The notes below the pieces were generated by a model. The model saw only the letters and a list, made by a program, of their open reading frames with translations, ran no database searches and had not been told where the DNA came from. From assembly GCF_900079725.1 (NCBI RefSeq), contig NZ_LT599032.1, positions 618,948-682,947 on the forward strand: 64,000 bases of DNA, given 5' to 3'. The stretch's first letter is position 1. Every line of letters begins with the position of its first letter. The position numbers and the translations under genes were made by a program. This DNA comes from an uncultured Dysgonomonas sp. Its GTDB lineage: Bacteria; Bacteroidota; Bacteroidia; Bacteroidales; Dysgonomonadaceae. Below are positions 46,086-55,493 of the stretch, in pieces.

Positions 46086-46115
46086 CAAAAATAGCCTTTT
46101 TTTGTATAAAGCCAA
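46086..46115 (-). promoter_or_regulatory. promoter of the M23 peptidase gene
   Basis: On the minus strand TTG (complement of 46113-46115), a 19-base spacer and TATTTTTG (complement of 46086-46093). An ATACAAAAA/TTTTTGTAT dyad lies over it. The rest of the 46026-46417 gap holds only the tRNA promoter. Confidence 0.7.
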
Positions 46116-46330
46116 TTATCATTTATCTATATATGGAAAGGAAAGAGCTCAAATTTATTTCTCGTTTTTTTACTCTTTTAGACCCTTTCATCGTTCTTTG
46201 ACAATTTTATTTTAAATAAATTTCGTTTTTGCACAAATGAATTTGTATTTTCGCGACAAATAAATGACATTGAAAATCAATATCATAATAAAATAACTAA
46301 AATTAATTTCAAAAAAATAGCATCAAACAT

Positions 46331-46360
46331 TTGCAAGTAATCAAAAATGAATTACCTTTG
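46331..46360 (+). promoter_or_regulatory. promoter of tRNA-Glu and rpsT
   Basis: TTG (46331-46333), a 19-base spacer and TACCTTTG (46353-46360) followed by CAT. The tRNA starts about 58 bases later and rpsT follows within one transcript. Confidence 0.8.
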
Positions 46361-46417
46361 CATCCGCAATCGAAGGAGAAAGCAGCTGTAAAAAACAGAA
46401 CAAAAACTCCGCAAGAT

Positions 46418-46489
46418 GGCCCATTCGTCTATCGGTTAGGACGCAAGATTTTCATTCTTGAAAGAGGGGTTCGACTCCCCTATGGGCTA
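46418..46489 (+). tRNA. tRNA-Glu (anticodon TTC)
   Basis: Acceptor GGCCCAT/ATGGGCT with discriminator A, anticodon stem CAAGA/TCTTG with loop TTTTCAT giving anticodon TTC, and a T-arm with GTTCGACT. The CCA end is not encoded. Located 40 bp before rpsT. Confidence 0.97.
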
Positions 46490-46529
46490 CAAAATAAAAT
46501 AAAAATTAAAAAAATAAGGATTAGTCAAC

Positions 46530-46784
46530 ATGGCAAATCATAAATCAGCAGAAAAGAGAATCAGACAAGCAGAAGTAAGACGCTTGAGAAACAGATATTC
46601 AGCAAGAACAACCCGTAATGCAGTTAGAAAGTTCCGTACGCTGACTGATAAGGATGAAGCACAAAAATTGTACCCTTCGGTATGTTCTATGCTTGACAGA
46701 CTGGCTAAGAAGAACGTTATCCACAAAAACAAAGCGGGTAATCTGAAATCTAAATTGGCTGCTCACGTTAAATCATTAGCATAA
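46530..46784 (+). CDS. rpsT: 30S ribosomal protein S20
   Basis: 84 residues, normal length, highly basic. [25 protein letters not shown] and [20 protein letters not shown] are the family's start and end. It binds 16S rRNA during 30S assembly. It follows tRNA-Glu and ends in a GC-rich terminator. Confidence 0.97.
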   Translation: MANHKSAEKRIRQAEVRRLRNRYSARTTRNAVRKFRTLTDKDEAQKLYPSVCSMLDRLAKKNVIHKNKAGNLKSKLAAHVKSLA

Positions 46785-46818
46785 GATACTAATATAAGAA
46801 CTGTCAATATAAAACAGA

Positions 46819-46848
46819 GGCTAAGCTCCACGGAGTTTGGCCTTTTTT
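46819..46848 (+). terminator. intrinsic terminator of rpsT
   Basis: GGCTAAGCTCC pairs with GGAGTTTGGCC, including G-U pairs, followed by TTTTTT. Confidence 0.85.
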
Positions 46849-46885
46849 AAATTCACACCCGGCAGAATAAACAGACAATATTTCA

Positions 46886-46915
46886 TTGTATTCCAAAAAC
46901 TTATTCTTATCTTTG
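46886..46915 (+). promoter_or_regulatory. promoter of rpsP
   Basis: TTG (46886-46888), a 19-base spacer and TATCTTTG (46908-46915) followed by CACC. The ATG follows about 50 bases later. Confidence 0.8.
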
Positions 46916-46967
46916 CACCCGCTAATAACAATTATGTATTAATTAATAATTAACAAAAGAAAGAAAA

Positions 46968-47564
46968 ATGGCTACAAAGATCCGTTTACAAAGACGAGGA
47001 CGTAAAGGTTATCCTTTTTATCACATCGTCATTGCAGATAGCAGAGCTCCACGTGATGGAAAATTTATTGAAAAGGTTGGTTCATATAACCCGAACACAA
47101 ATCCTGCTACAATAACTATAAATTTCGACAGGGCTTTGTACTGGTTACAAGTTGGTGCTCAACCTACCGACACTACTCGTAACATCCTTTCTGAAGAAGG
47201 AGTATTGTTAAAGAAACACCTCCTTGGTGGTGTTGCTAAAGGTGCATTCTCAGAAGCTGATGCAGAACAAAAATTCGAAGCATGGAAAGCAGATAAAGAA
47301 AAAGGCACTCAGGCTATCATCAACAAAAACGAAACAAAAGCTAAAGCCGATGCTAAAGCCCGTTTAGATGCTGAAAAAGCTGCAAACAAAGCTAAAGCAG
47401 AAGCTGTAGCACAAAAGAAAGCTGAAGAAAATGCTGCTCAGGCACAAGCTGAAGCAGAAGCTGCCCCGGCTGAAGAAGTTGCTGAAACTGAAGCTCCGGT
47501 TGCAGAAGCAGAAGCACCAGCTACTGAAACAGAAGCTCCGGCTGAAGAAAAAAGTGCTGAATAA
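46968..47564 (+). CDS. rpsP: 30S ribosomal protein S16 with long Ala/Glu-rich tail
   Basis: 198 residues, more than twice the 80-90 of the E. coli protein. The first 80 residues are standard S16 ([58 protein letters not shown]). After about residue 110 it becomes a charged helix rich in Ala, Lys and Glu, then an acidic Ala/Pro/Glu tail with repeats like [15 protein letters not shown]. Bacteroidota S16 proteins usually carry a similar extension, so it is lineage-typical and not an error. Its function is not known. It has its own promoter and terminator. Confidence 0.95.
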   Translation: MATKIRLQRRGRKGYPFYHIVIADSRAPRDGKFIEKVGSYNPNTNPATITINFDRALYWLQVGAQPTDTTRNILSEEGVLLKKHLLGGVAKGAFSEADAEQKFEAWKADKEKGTQAIINKNETKAKADAKARLDAEKAANKAKAEAVAQKKAEENAAQAQAEAEAAPAEEVAETEAPVAEAEAPATETEAPAEEKSAE

Positions 47565-47599
47565 TAATATTGAAAGATAATATCACAGCATAAAAAAAG

Positions 47600-47619
47600 A
47601 GCTCCGAGAATTCGGAGCT
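47600..47619. terminator. bidirectional terminator between rpsP and hemW
   Basis: AGCTCCGA and TCGGAGCT with a 4-nt loop, flanked by A-rich sequence on the left and T-rich on the right. It can serve both convergent genes. Confidence 0.85.
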
Positions 47620-47643
47620 TTTCTATTTTATATGAGTGGCCGG

Positions 47644-48774
47644 TCATTCGACCCACATCAGATCGCTCATAATACCATCAGAGATAAAGATACCTTCGCG
47701 GGTCAGCTTCAACACATTGCTTTCATTAACAACAAAACCCTGATTGATATAACGCTGTACATTCTTCATACAGTAATTCTTCATTGAAGTATCAAAGCGG
47801 CTCTCTAATTCGGTTAGATTCACACCCCACATGGTACGCATACCTGTAAGGATGAAATCATTATAACTGGTATGCTTATCTAAATATTCCACTTCAATGA
47901 CAGGGCTCCCCTGTCCTATTCCTTCTACATATTTTGATATAGAGGCAACATTCCACGCTCGGTTTTGTCCATCGAAAGAATGTGCGGCAGGCCCTAAGCC
48001 CAGATATCTATCTCCAAGCCAATAAGAGCTGTTATGTTTAGAATATAACCCGATCCGTGCAAAGTTGGATATCTCATAATGCTCGAAACCGGCAGCAGCT
48101 AACCGATCGATCATCGTTGAAAACATTTGCACACTCAAGTCTTCGTCTACAGCCTTTACATCGCCTAGTTTAAACAAACGGTACAGCCGTGTACCCTGTT
48201 CATAAATAAGGTGATAAGACGAGATATGCTGCACATCAAGATTTATAGCTTGTTCCAGGTTTCGTTGCCAGATATCCATTGTCTGATTTGGCAGGCCGTA
48301 CATCAGATCGATACTGATATTGTTATAGCCTGACGACTTACATAAGCTGACCGCATCTATTGCTCTTTCGGCAGAATGCCTACGTTTGAGGAATTTCAGC
48401 TCATTGTCATCGAAACTCTGGATACCAATGCTCAGGCGGTTGAAGGGTAATCCCCGGAGCATTTCCAAATATTTTGTATCCAGATCGTCCGGATTGGCCT
48501 CCATTGTTATTTCAGCATTTGGAGCAACTGTAAAATTAGCCCTGATGGTGTCAAATATTTTTTGGAAGTCACCGTATGACAATTGGGAAGGTGTTCCTCC
48601 TCCGAAATAGATTGTCTTTACTACCTCATTTGAGATATAATCTTTACGCAATTCTATTTCCCTGCATACGGCCAATACATAGTTATACTTGGGAGACATA
48701 TCGGTGCGGGTGTAAAAATCGCAATAAATGCACCTTGTCTTGCAAAAAGGAACGTGTATATAAATGCCTGCCAT
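47644..48774 (-). CDS. hemW: radical SAM heme chaperone HemW
   Basis: 376 residues. The CxxxCxxC iron-sulfur motif is seen as CKTRCIYCDFYT at the start. YFGGGTPSQLS, the GG motif, and the SIGIQSFDDNELKFLKRRHSAERA region are typical of the HemN/HemW group. The short N-terminus (motif at residue 11) favours HemW, a haem-trafficking protein, over oxygen-independent coproporphyrinogen dehydrogenase. It lies 55 bp after the acyl-CoA ligase gene, and CAGTAAACAG repeats fill that gap. Confidence 0.9.
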   Translation of the reverse strand: MAGIYIHVPFCKTRCIYCDFYTRTDMSPKYNYVLAVCREIELRKDYISNEVVKTIYFGGGTPSQLSYGDFQKIFDTIRANFTVAPNAEITMEANPDDLDTKYLEMLRGLPFNRLSIGIQSFDDNELKFLKRRHSAERAIDAVSLCKSSGYNNISIDLMYGLPNQTMDIWQRNLEQAINLDVQHISSYHLIYEQGTRLYRLFKLGDVKAVDEDLSVQMFSTMIDRLAAAGFEHYEISNFARIGLYSKHNSSYWLGDRYLGLGPAAHSFDGQNRAWNVASISKYVEGIGQGSPVIEVEYLDKHTSYNDFILTGMRTMWGVNLTELESRFDTSMKNYCMKNVQRYINQGFVVNESNVLKLTREGIFISDGIMSDLMWVE

Positions 48775-48776
48775 AA

Positions 48777-48806
48777 TCAGTAAACAGTTAACAGTAAACA
48801 GCTAGC
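48777..48806. repeat. CAGTAAACAG dispersed repeat units
   Basis: ATCAGTAAACAGTTAACAGT followed by AAACAG, two tandem units, in the gap between the ligase gene and hemW. Related to the units in the cobalamin riboswitch and near 8340. Confidence 0.6.
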
Positions 48807-48829
48807 AGCCATCGATAAGAAAGCAGAAT

Positions 48830-50641
48830 TCATTCTTTATACATCTTATCAATGATATCTTTATATTTCTCTGCTACAAACTTACGTTTAACTTTCAATG
48901 TATTGGTGAGTTCACCGCCTTCCATTGTGAATGGCTCTGGCAGCAGCCAGTACCTTTTAATCTTTTCGTAAGGAGCAAAGTTTGCCTGTAGCAATTCGAT
49001 ACGGCCATCCAGCATACGCAGAATATCTACATTCGAGAGCAATTCTTCCAATTTATCATATTGAATATTGTGAGCCTCTGCATATTCTTCCAATGCTTTA
49101 TAGTCCGGCACGATCAGGGCGCTCACAAACTTGCGTTCATCCGCTATAACAGCTATCATGTCGATAAACTTATCTTCAGACACTTTTGTTTCTATCGCCT
49201 GAGGAGCAATATATTTTCCGTTAGCCGTTTTGAAAAGGTCTTTTATACGCTCGGTCAGGAACAGGACATCGCCCTCCAGTCGTCCGGCATCACCTGTGCG
49301 GAAATAGCCATCTTCGGTAAATACTTTAGCCGTTTCTTCCGGTTTTTTATAGTATTCGCGCATAACTGTTTTTCCTTTCACCAGTATCTCGTTGTTTGCA
49401 GGATCTATCCTTACATCCACCTCCGGCATAATAGTGCCGATAGAACCTATTCTAAATCCTTTTTCCGGATAGAAACTAACGGTCGCGCTGGTCTCTGTTA
49501 ATCCGTAACCTATTATTATAGGTATATTTACCGATTGCAGAAACTCATTTATAGAGTCTGACAGCGGTGCTCCGGCACATGGAAATATATTACCGTTCTG
49601 GATGCCAACCACCATCTTCAACACGCGGAATACAGTATTATTATATAAGAAGAACTTGATCCTCAAGCCAAAAGGCGCACGTATCCCATTATTTTTATAA
49701 TCGAGGTTATATCTCTTGCCTGTTCTGATCGCATGAGTATACAACCACTTCATAACTCCCTTCGAATCTGAAATCTTCTCATGTACCCCGGCGTATACCT
49801 TTTCCCAAAAGCGGGGAACACTGCACATAATACTTGGCTTAACCTGCTGTATAGATTTCTGTATTTCTTTTGCATCCTGATTGATGGCAATAGTCATACC
49901 CTTATGAAGGGCATAACATGTCCATGCCCGCTCGAAGATATGTGCCAGCGGCAAAAAATTCATGGAAACATCTTTGTTGGATGTCATTGTCAACCGCATA
50001 TCGTGAATACGGAATACCTGCAAGAAACAAGAGTGAGGTATTACAACGCCTTTAGGTTCTCCTGTTGTACCCGAAGTATATATTATGCAGGCAATATCGT
50101 CTTCTTGTCTCGATTTCATCCGTACACGTACAATAACTTCCGTATTGGAATTCTCTCCTGAAGCGATAAAATCATCGAAATAAATAGATGTCTTATCTTC
50201 AGGATGAAACTTTACTTTGTTATCAAATACAATTATCCTTTTCAGGACTGAAGATCCGCTCTGCTGTACCTTAAAAGCATTATTATACTGAAACTGCTCT
50301 CCGGCAAACAATAATTCAACATTCGCATCATTGACTATATATTCTACCTGCGTAGGTGAAGATGTCGCATATATAGGCACCGATACGCATCTGTTGGCAT
50401 ACGAAGCAAAATCGGCAAAAAGATACTGAGGCATATTTTGGGAATAAACCGCTATTTTATCACCTTCATTTACACCTATTTCAGCCATAGCCCATGCCGT
50501 CTTCATTACATTATCAGAAAACTTCTTCCATGAAATACTCTTCCACTTTTTCTCGTAAGGGTTCCTATACTTCAGGGCTGTTCTTTTCCCATATCTGATG
50601 GCTTGGCGATGCACCAAAATAGATAAATGATAATAGTTCAT
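48830..50641 (-). CDS. AMP-forming long-chain acyl-CoA synthetase-like ligase
   Basis: 603 residues of the ANL superfamily. The adenylate-forming P-loop is ACIIYTSGTTGEPKGVV, followed by NFLPLAHIFERAWTCYAL. The later GYGLTETSATVSFYP, a FRTGDAGRLEGD motif and the catalytic-lysine segment KTANGKYIAPQAIE are all present. Activates a long-chain fatty acid with ATP and CoA for phospholipid or turnover use. The gene is complete. TACCTTTG (complement of 50670-50677) may be its -7 element. Confidence 0.93.
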   Translation of the reverse strand: MNYYHLSILVHRQAIRYGKRTALKYRNPYEKKWKSISWKKFSDNVMKTAWAMAEIGVNEGDKIAVYSQNMPQYLFADFASYANRCVSVPIYATSSPTQVEYIVNDANVELLFAGEQFQYNNAFKVQQSGSSVLKRIIVFDNKVKFHPEDKTSIYFDDFIASGENSNTEVIVRVRMKSRQEDDIACIIYTSGTTGEPKGVVIPHSCFLQVFRIHDMRLTMTSNKDVSMNFLPLAHIFERAWTCYALHKGMTIAINQDAKEIQKSIQQVKPSIMCSVPRFWEKVYAGVHEKISDSKGVMKWLYTHAIRTGKRYNLDYKNNGIRAPFGLRIKFFLYNNTVFRVLKMVVGIQNGNIFPCAGAPLSDSINEFLQSVNIPIIIGYGLTETSATVSFYPEKGFRIGSIGTIMPEVDVRIDPANNEILVKGKTVMREYYKKPEETAKVFTEDGYFRTGDAGRLEGDVLFLTERIKDLFKTANGKYIAPQAIETKVSEDKFIDMIAVIADERKFVSALIVPDYKALEEYAEAHNIQYDKLEELLSNVDILRMLDGRIELLQANFAPYEKIKRYWLLPEPFTMEGGELTNTLKVKRKFVAEKYKDIIDKMYKE

Positions 50642-50841
50642 GGAAATTCTTTTTGATTCGTAATTGCTACAAAGGTAGTCTTAAATATGGAAAATATATT
50701 ATGTAATTGCAATTTTTATAGTTGCACAAACACCCATTGTCGGGCCAATTAAACAAAGATGTATAAACGGTTTGCCCTCTTGTTTTCGGCAATATGGCAA
50801 AAAGTTATAACCCATAGCTTATAACTCATAACTTATTTTAC

Positions 50842-50849
50842 TACTTTTG
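50842..50849 (+). promoter_or_regulatory. -7 element of the flippase gene
   Basis: TACTTTTG matches TAnnTTTG and ends 17 bases before the ATG at 50867. No -33 element is evident. Confidence 0.5.
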
Positions 50850-50866
50850 TAGCCAAATAATTTTCT

Positions 50867-52390
50867 ATGGCAGGTAGTGGAATGAAGAGTTTGGCGAAAG
50901 ATACTGCAATCTACGGATTGAGTAGTATTCTCGGCCGTGTTCTCAACTGGTTTCTGATGCCACTACACATCAGCATTTTCACCAATACTATCGAATATGG
51001 GAAAGTCAGCCGGATATACGGGCTTACGGCCTTATTTCTGGTATTGCTGACTTATGGTCTGGAAACGGGTTTCTTCCGCTTTATGAATAAAAAGGAAGAA
51101 AACGCGGATAAGGTATATTCTACCTCATTGATAACCATAGGCTGTACCTCACTGCTCTTTATATTGTTTTCTATCTGCTTCATCACACCTATTTCCGAAT
51201 GGCTCAGGTATACAGATCACAGGGAGCATATAATGATTATGGCAATCGTGGTTGCTTTGGATGCCTTCATGACCATCCCTTTCGCATATCTGAGACAACA
51301 AAAAAGGCCGAAACGGTTTGCTGCACTGAAACTCGCCTTTATTTTCTTCAATATATTTTTCAATCTGTTCTTCTTAGTATTTTGCCCGTGGATAAAAGAG
51401 GCTTACCCCGATTTTATACTCAATAAGTTTTATCATCAGGATATAGGTATAGGGTATATATTTCTGGCTAATCTTATATCAACGCTGGCTGTACTAATCC
51501 TGTTGATACCGACAACGATGAAAGGATTGAAGATAGACTTCGACAAAAGCCTGCTGGGCCGCCTGCTAAAATATTCCTTTCCACTGTTGATGCTGGGACT
51601 GGCAGGAGTTATCAGTCAGACTGTGGCGCAATTGGTGTATCCTTATCTTCCTTTTGACAGTGTCGAAGAAGCCGACCGCCAGTTAGGAATATACAGCGCC
51701 TGTGTCAAATTCTCGGTCATAATATCTATGTTTATACAGGCTTTCCGTTACGCATATGAACCCTTCTTCTTCGGGAAAAACAAGGATGGGAAGGATAATA
51801 CCAAGTCATACGCGGACGCAATGAAGTATTTCATCATATTTGTACTGTTGATATTTCTGGTAGTGATGTTCTACATAGATATTATCCAGTATATTATGCA
51901 TAGAATAGGCCGTAATTATGCCATAGGGCTGGACGTTCTGCCATACGCCATGATGGGTGAAATATTCTTCGGTATCTATTTCAATCTTTCGGTATGGTAT
52001 AAGCTAACGGATAAGACCAAATACGGTGCATATTTCTCCATACTGGGATGCATCATACAGGTAGTAATGAATATTGTGCTAGTTCCTGTTTACGGCTATA
52101 TAGCCAGTGCGTGGGCAACATTCGCCTGCAACCTGGTAATTGCTGCTATATCATATTTCATAGGACAAAAGTATTTCCCTATAAAATATGACCTGAAGAA
52201 TATATTCCTTTATTTCGTTCTGGCAACCGTATTTTATATAGCTGCCATGTATCCGCAGATAGACAATGAGCTGTTACGTATGGGATACCGTACATTATTC
52301 CTCATCGCTTTTGCAGCGGTTGTGATCAAAAAGGATTTGCCTTTGAGTGAAATACCTGTTATCAACAGATATTTCAAGAAAAACAAATAA
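50867..52390 (+). CDS. oligosaccharide flippase (Wzx/MATE-like)
   Basis: 507 residues with about 14 hydrophobic segments, of the polysaccharide-synthesis flippase group in the MOP superfamily. AGSGMKSLAKDTAIYGLSSILGRVLNWFLMPLHI opens the first helix. It probably moves a lipid-linked glycan or lipid across the inner membrane. It is not in a polysaccharide cluster here, so its substrate is unknown. The next gene starts 40 bases later on the same strand. Confidence 0.88.
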   Translation: MAGSGMKSLAKDTAIYGLSSILGRVLNWFLMPLHISIFTNTIEYGKVSRIYGLTALFLVLLTYGLETGFFRFMNKKEENADKVYSTSLITIGCTSLLFILFSICFITPISEWLRYTDHREHIMIMAIVVALDAFMTIPFAYLRQQKRPKRFAALKLAFIFFNIFFNLFFLVFCPWIKEAYPDFILNKFYHQDIGIGYIFLANLISTLAVLILLIPTTMKGLKIDFDKSLLGRLLKYSFPLLMLGLAGVISQTVAQLVYPYLPFDSVEEADRQLGIYSACVKFSVIISMFIQAFRYAYEPFFFGKNKDGKDNTKSYADAMKYFIIFVLLIFLVVMFYIDIIQYIMHRIGRNYAIGLDVLPYAMMGEIFFGIYFNLSVWYKLTDKTKYGAYFSILGCIIQVVMNIVLVPVYGYIASAWATFACNLVIAAISYFIGQKYFPIKYDLKNIFLYFVLATVFYIAAMYPQIDNELLRMGYRTLFLIAFAAVVIKKDLPLSEIPVINRYFKKNK

Positions 52391-52430
52391 ACTGAAAAAC
52401 AATCAATTAATCAATAATAATTATAAACTA

Positions 52431-54551
52431 ATGAGAAAGATATTTCTATTTTCTATCCTCTTCCTCTCGGCCCTGCTGGTAAAGGCTGACGAAGGCATGT
52501 GGCTACTGAAAGAGCTGAACAAACAAAGTCTGGCTCGTATGAAAGAACTGGGTTTTTCGTTTCCGGCCGATAGTATTTACAGTGAGACAAACCCATCGCT
52601 GAAAGATGCGGTGGTAATCTTCGGTGGCGGATGTACCGGAGTTGCCGTTTCTGATCTGGGATTGATTTTCACAAATCATCACTGTGGCTACGGAAACATT
52701 CAGAAACTTAGTTCGGTAGAGCACGATTACCTGAAAGACGGATTTGTCAGTCAGGCATTTGCTGATGAATTACCTGCAGAAGGATTAATGGTTGCTTTCC
52801 TGCAAAAGACAGAAGACATTACAGATTTCGTGACCTCTACTCTGTTGCCTGATGACAGCGAAGATGTGCGCGATCAGAAGATAGATTCATTATCGGAAGT
52901 ATATCTGCAAAAATACAAAGGAAATGAATTTATACGTGCGCAGGTAGTACCGTTCTATTCCAACAACAAATATTATGCGGTTATATACGATGTCTTCCGC
53001 GATGTAAGACTTGTTTTTACTCCGCCTTCATCCGTAGGTAAATTCGGAGGTGAAACAGACAACTGGATGTGGCCGCGCCACACAGGCGACTTCTCTGTAT
53101 TCCGCGTATACGCGAACAAAGACAATCAGGCTGCACGCTATAGCGCCGACAATGTTCCTTACAAACCTAAATATTCTGTTCCTGTGTCTATCCAGGGATT
53201 CAAGGACAAGGATTATGCCATGACCATCGGCTATCCGGGAAGCACTGAACGCTACATGTCATCGTGGGGTATTAACCAAATGGTAGAATCGGAACACAAA
53301 CCACGTATCGAAGTACGCGGAGCAAAACAGGATATCTGGAGAAAAGCGATGAACGCAAGTGACGCTGTACGCATCAAATATGCAAATAAATATGCAGGTA
53401 GCTCCAACTATTGGAAAAATGCAATGGGAATGAATGAAGCTATCGCAAAGCTGGATGTAATAAAAGATAAAGAAGATCTTGAAACGAGATTTGCACAATG
53501 GGTATCTTCATCGAACAATCAGGCTAAATACGGCGACGTATTACCAATGCTGAAAGAAGGGTATACTTCTACAATGGATGCCGCTAAAATACAGACATAC
53601 CTGTTCGAAACATTCTATAATGGTATAGAGATAACCCGCTTTGCCAATACAGCACTGTTTGTAAGCAAAATGGATGAAGGGGATAAAGGAGACGAACTGA
53701 GAAGCCGCATGACTAATGTGTACAAAGACTACGAACCGTCTCTCGACCGTGAAGTAATGCCTGTATTGCTGAAACTATATGCGGAACGTGTGCCTGCCGC
53801 TTACCAACCAGCCATATATGAGACTATCAACAAGAAGTTTAAAGGCGATTACGATAAATACGCCGACTGGTTCTATAAAAATACGAAGCTGACTAGTCTG
53901 GACGGAATAGTAAGCCTCATTACCAGCGGTAAGACTAAAGATATAGAAAAAGATCCGGCTATAGAACTGGCTAAAGCTCTTGAGCCATGCCTGAAATTGC
54001 TTCAGAAAGACTCTGCCCCATATCATGCGCAAATAGATAAAGGTGGACGTCTGTTTATGGCGGGATTGATGGAAATGGAACCGAATAAAGTATTCTCTCC
54101 GGACGCGAACTTCACCCAACGTCTGAGCTATGGTTCTATTGGCGGATACAAACCTGCCGATGCTGTAACATACGACTATTATACTACATCGAAAGGAGTT
54201 CTGGAAAAAGAAAATCCGAACGACCCCGAGTTTGCCGTACAGGAATATATCCTTAACGATCTGAAAGCCGGTGACTTCGGCCAGTATGCTGACGCAGATG
54301 GTAAAATGCATGTAAACTTCTTGTCTAATAATGACATAACCGGAGGTAACTCAGGGAGTCCTGTTTTCGACGGAAAAGCTCAACTTATCGGTCTGGCTTT
54401 CGACGGAAACTGGGAAGCGCTGAGCGGAGACATTGTTTTCGAGCCGGAAGTACAACGTACTATCAGCGTGGATATTCGCTATGTACTTTACACAATAGAT
54501 AAAGTAATGAAATGTCCCCGTTTGATTCAGGAACTGAAAATTATAAAATAA
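52431..54551 (+). CDS. S46-family dipeptidyl peptidase (DPP7-like)
   Basis: 706 residues from the ATG at 52431, which gives a normal signal peptide MRKIFLFSILFLSALLVKA; the frame opens 84 bases earlier inside the flippase gene, but that would bury the signal. The catalytic His is in FTNHHCGYGN and the Ser in GGNSGSPVF, with chymotrypsin-type architecture. Eighteen residues after the serine is Gly (FDGNWE), where Asp/Glu-specific DPP11 is recalled to have Arg, so a hydrophobic-P1 DPP7 specificity is inferred. It releases dipeptides in the periplasm. Confidence 0.92.
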   Translation: MRKIFLFSILFLSALLVKADEGMWLLKELNKQSLARMKELGFSFPADSIYSETNPSLKDAVVIFGGGCTGVAVSDLGLIFTNHHCGYGNIQKLSSVEHDYLKDGFVSQAFADELPAEGLMVAFLQKTEDITDFVTSTLLPDDSEDVRDQKIDSLSEVYLQKYKGNEFIRAQVVPFYSNNKYYAVIYDVFRDVRLVFTPPSSVGKFGGETDNWMWPRHTGDFSVFRVYANKDNQAARYSADNVPYKPKYSVPVSIQGFKDKDYAMTIGYPGSTERYMSSWGINQMVESEHKPRIEVRGAKQDIWRKAMNASDAVRIKYANKYAGSSNYWKNAMGMNEAIAKLDVIKDKEDLETRFAQWVSSSNNQAKYGDVLPMLKEGYTSTMDAAKIQTYLFETFYNGIEITRFANTALFVSKMDEGDKGDELRSRMTNVYKDYEPSLDREVMPVLLKLYAERVPAAYQPAIYETINKKFKGDYDKYADWFYKNTKLTSLDGIVSLITSGKTKDIEKDPAIELAKALEPCLKLLQKDSAPYHAQIDKGGRLFMAGLMEMEPNKVFSPDANFTQRLSYGSIGGYKPADAVTYDYYTTSKGVLEKENPNDPEFAVQEYILNDLKAGDFGQYADADGKMHVNFLSNNDITGGNSGSPVFDGKAQLIGLAFDGNWEALSGDIVFEPEVQRTISVDIRYVLYTIDKVMKCPRLIQELKIIK

Positions 54552-54568
54552 GGGATAAGCTAAAATAA

Positions 54569-54599
54569 AATGGCTGCCGATTATTTTCGGCAGCCATTT
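54569..54599. terminator. bidirectional terminator between the S46 peptidase and SUFU genes
   Basis: AATGGCTGCCGA and TCGGCAGCCATT form a 12-bp stem with a 7-nt loop. T-rich on the right and A-rich on the left, so it can work for both convergent genes. Confidence 0.9.
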
Positions 54600-54657
54600 T
54601 TATTTTATACAAACCGGCATTTTGACTGTTTTATGCCATTTCTGAAAACACACTTTA

Positions 54658-55317
54658 CTATCGCCGGTCTAAATCTGTTATCATTAAGGGATTATTCACC
54701 CTCATTTCCTCCAGTACTTTCTTTACTTCTTCATTAGCCAAGTCGTTCGACTTTATCCTGTCCATCTCCTTAGAGGTAAGTCCGACCATCTGCAAGAAGG
54801 CCACTTCTCCATGCGGAGTCTGTATTTTTCCCATTTCGGGATCAAGCGTAAAGGCAACGCCTACGATATCGATCTCCTTTTTCCCACCTACCCGTATAGG
54901 TCCGTTGGCCGGGATTACATGATTTTCTTCAAACCATCGGCCGCTTTTTATCACATAGCGTGCCAGGTTATTCATCAGGTTGACAACCCATGTAGGATCT
55001 TCTCCGTCTTCTTCGAAAGGCTTGAGACGAAAAGTAAATTCAAAACCCCATTTACTAAACTCACCACCCGCAGCCTCTTCATTATAATAAAGTTCCGACA
55101 TGCCATAACTCACCAGATGACGGTGAAATTCCTGGCTACGGGAATCGAAAATGCTGACTCCGTCCAAAGGGTCTTGCCCTCCAACCATATAATGCAATTG
55201 TGGAGCATAATGACGGGGTTCAACATCTCCATATAGCTTTTCTATTGCCTTGTCTATTTCCCACCAGCCCACGGCATCATCTTCATCGAAGAGATTTTTA
55301 TATTCTTTCTGTGTCAT
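54658..55317 (-). CDS. SUFU (suppressor of fused) domain protein
   Basis: 219 residues. The N-terminal YKNLFDEDDAVGWWEIDKAIEKLYG, then the HYMVGGQDPLDGVSIF, GMSELYYNEEA, GFEFTFRLKPFEEDGEDPTWVVNLMNNLARYV and GVAFTLDPEMGKIQTPHGEVAFLQMVGLT segments are typical of bacterial SUFU proteins. No signal peptide. The bacterial family is often proposed as an immunity protein to toxins, but no toxin gene is adjacent here, so no role is assigned. Confidence 0.85.
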   Translation of the reverse strand: MTQKEYKNLFDEDDAVGWWEIDKAIEKLYGDVEPRHYAPQLHYMVGGQDPLDGVSIFDSRSQEFHRHLVSYGMSELYYNEEAAGGEFSKWGFEFTFRLKPFEEDGEDPTWVVNLMNNLARYVIKSGRWFEENHVIPANGPIRVGGKKEIDIVGVAFTLDPEMGKIQTPHGEVAFLQMVGLTSKEMDRIKSNDLANEEVKKVLEEMRVNNPLMITDLDRR

Positions 55318-55493
55318 ATGTGTTTAATTGAAGGTTTAAAGATATAAAAAATTAAAGAAGTAGTAATCCTGATTTTTTAGTGCAAACGCACGAAATTATT
55401 TAATTTAGTCAGTACGATTGTTCCGAAATTTTATCTATATACCGAAGAAGCTGTTGGCTCTTTGAAAATTCGCCCTAATAAAAACATGCCTGT
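55318..55493. other. gap before the MITE-like element
   Basis: AT-rich, with no gene recognised; the 707-bp gap 55318-56024 is otherwise made of repeats annotated separately. Confidence 0.5.

Noticed and set aside
52347-52430. upstream extension of the S46 peptidase within the flippase gene
   Set aside because: The ATG at 52431 gives a normal signal peptide, whereas the extension would put 28 polar residues in front of it.
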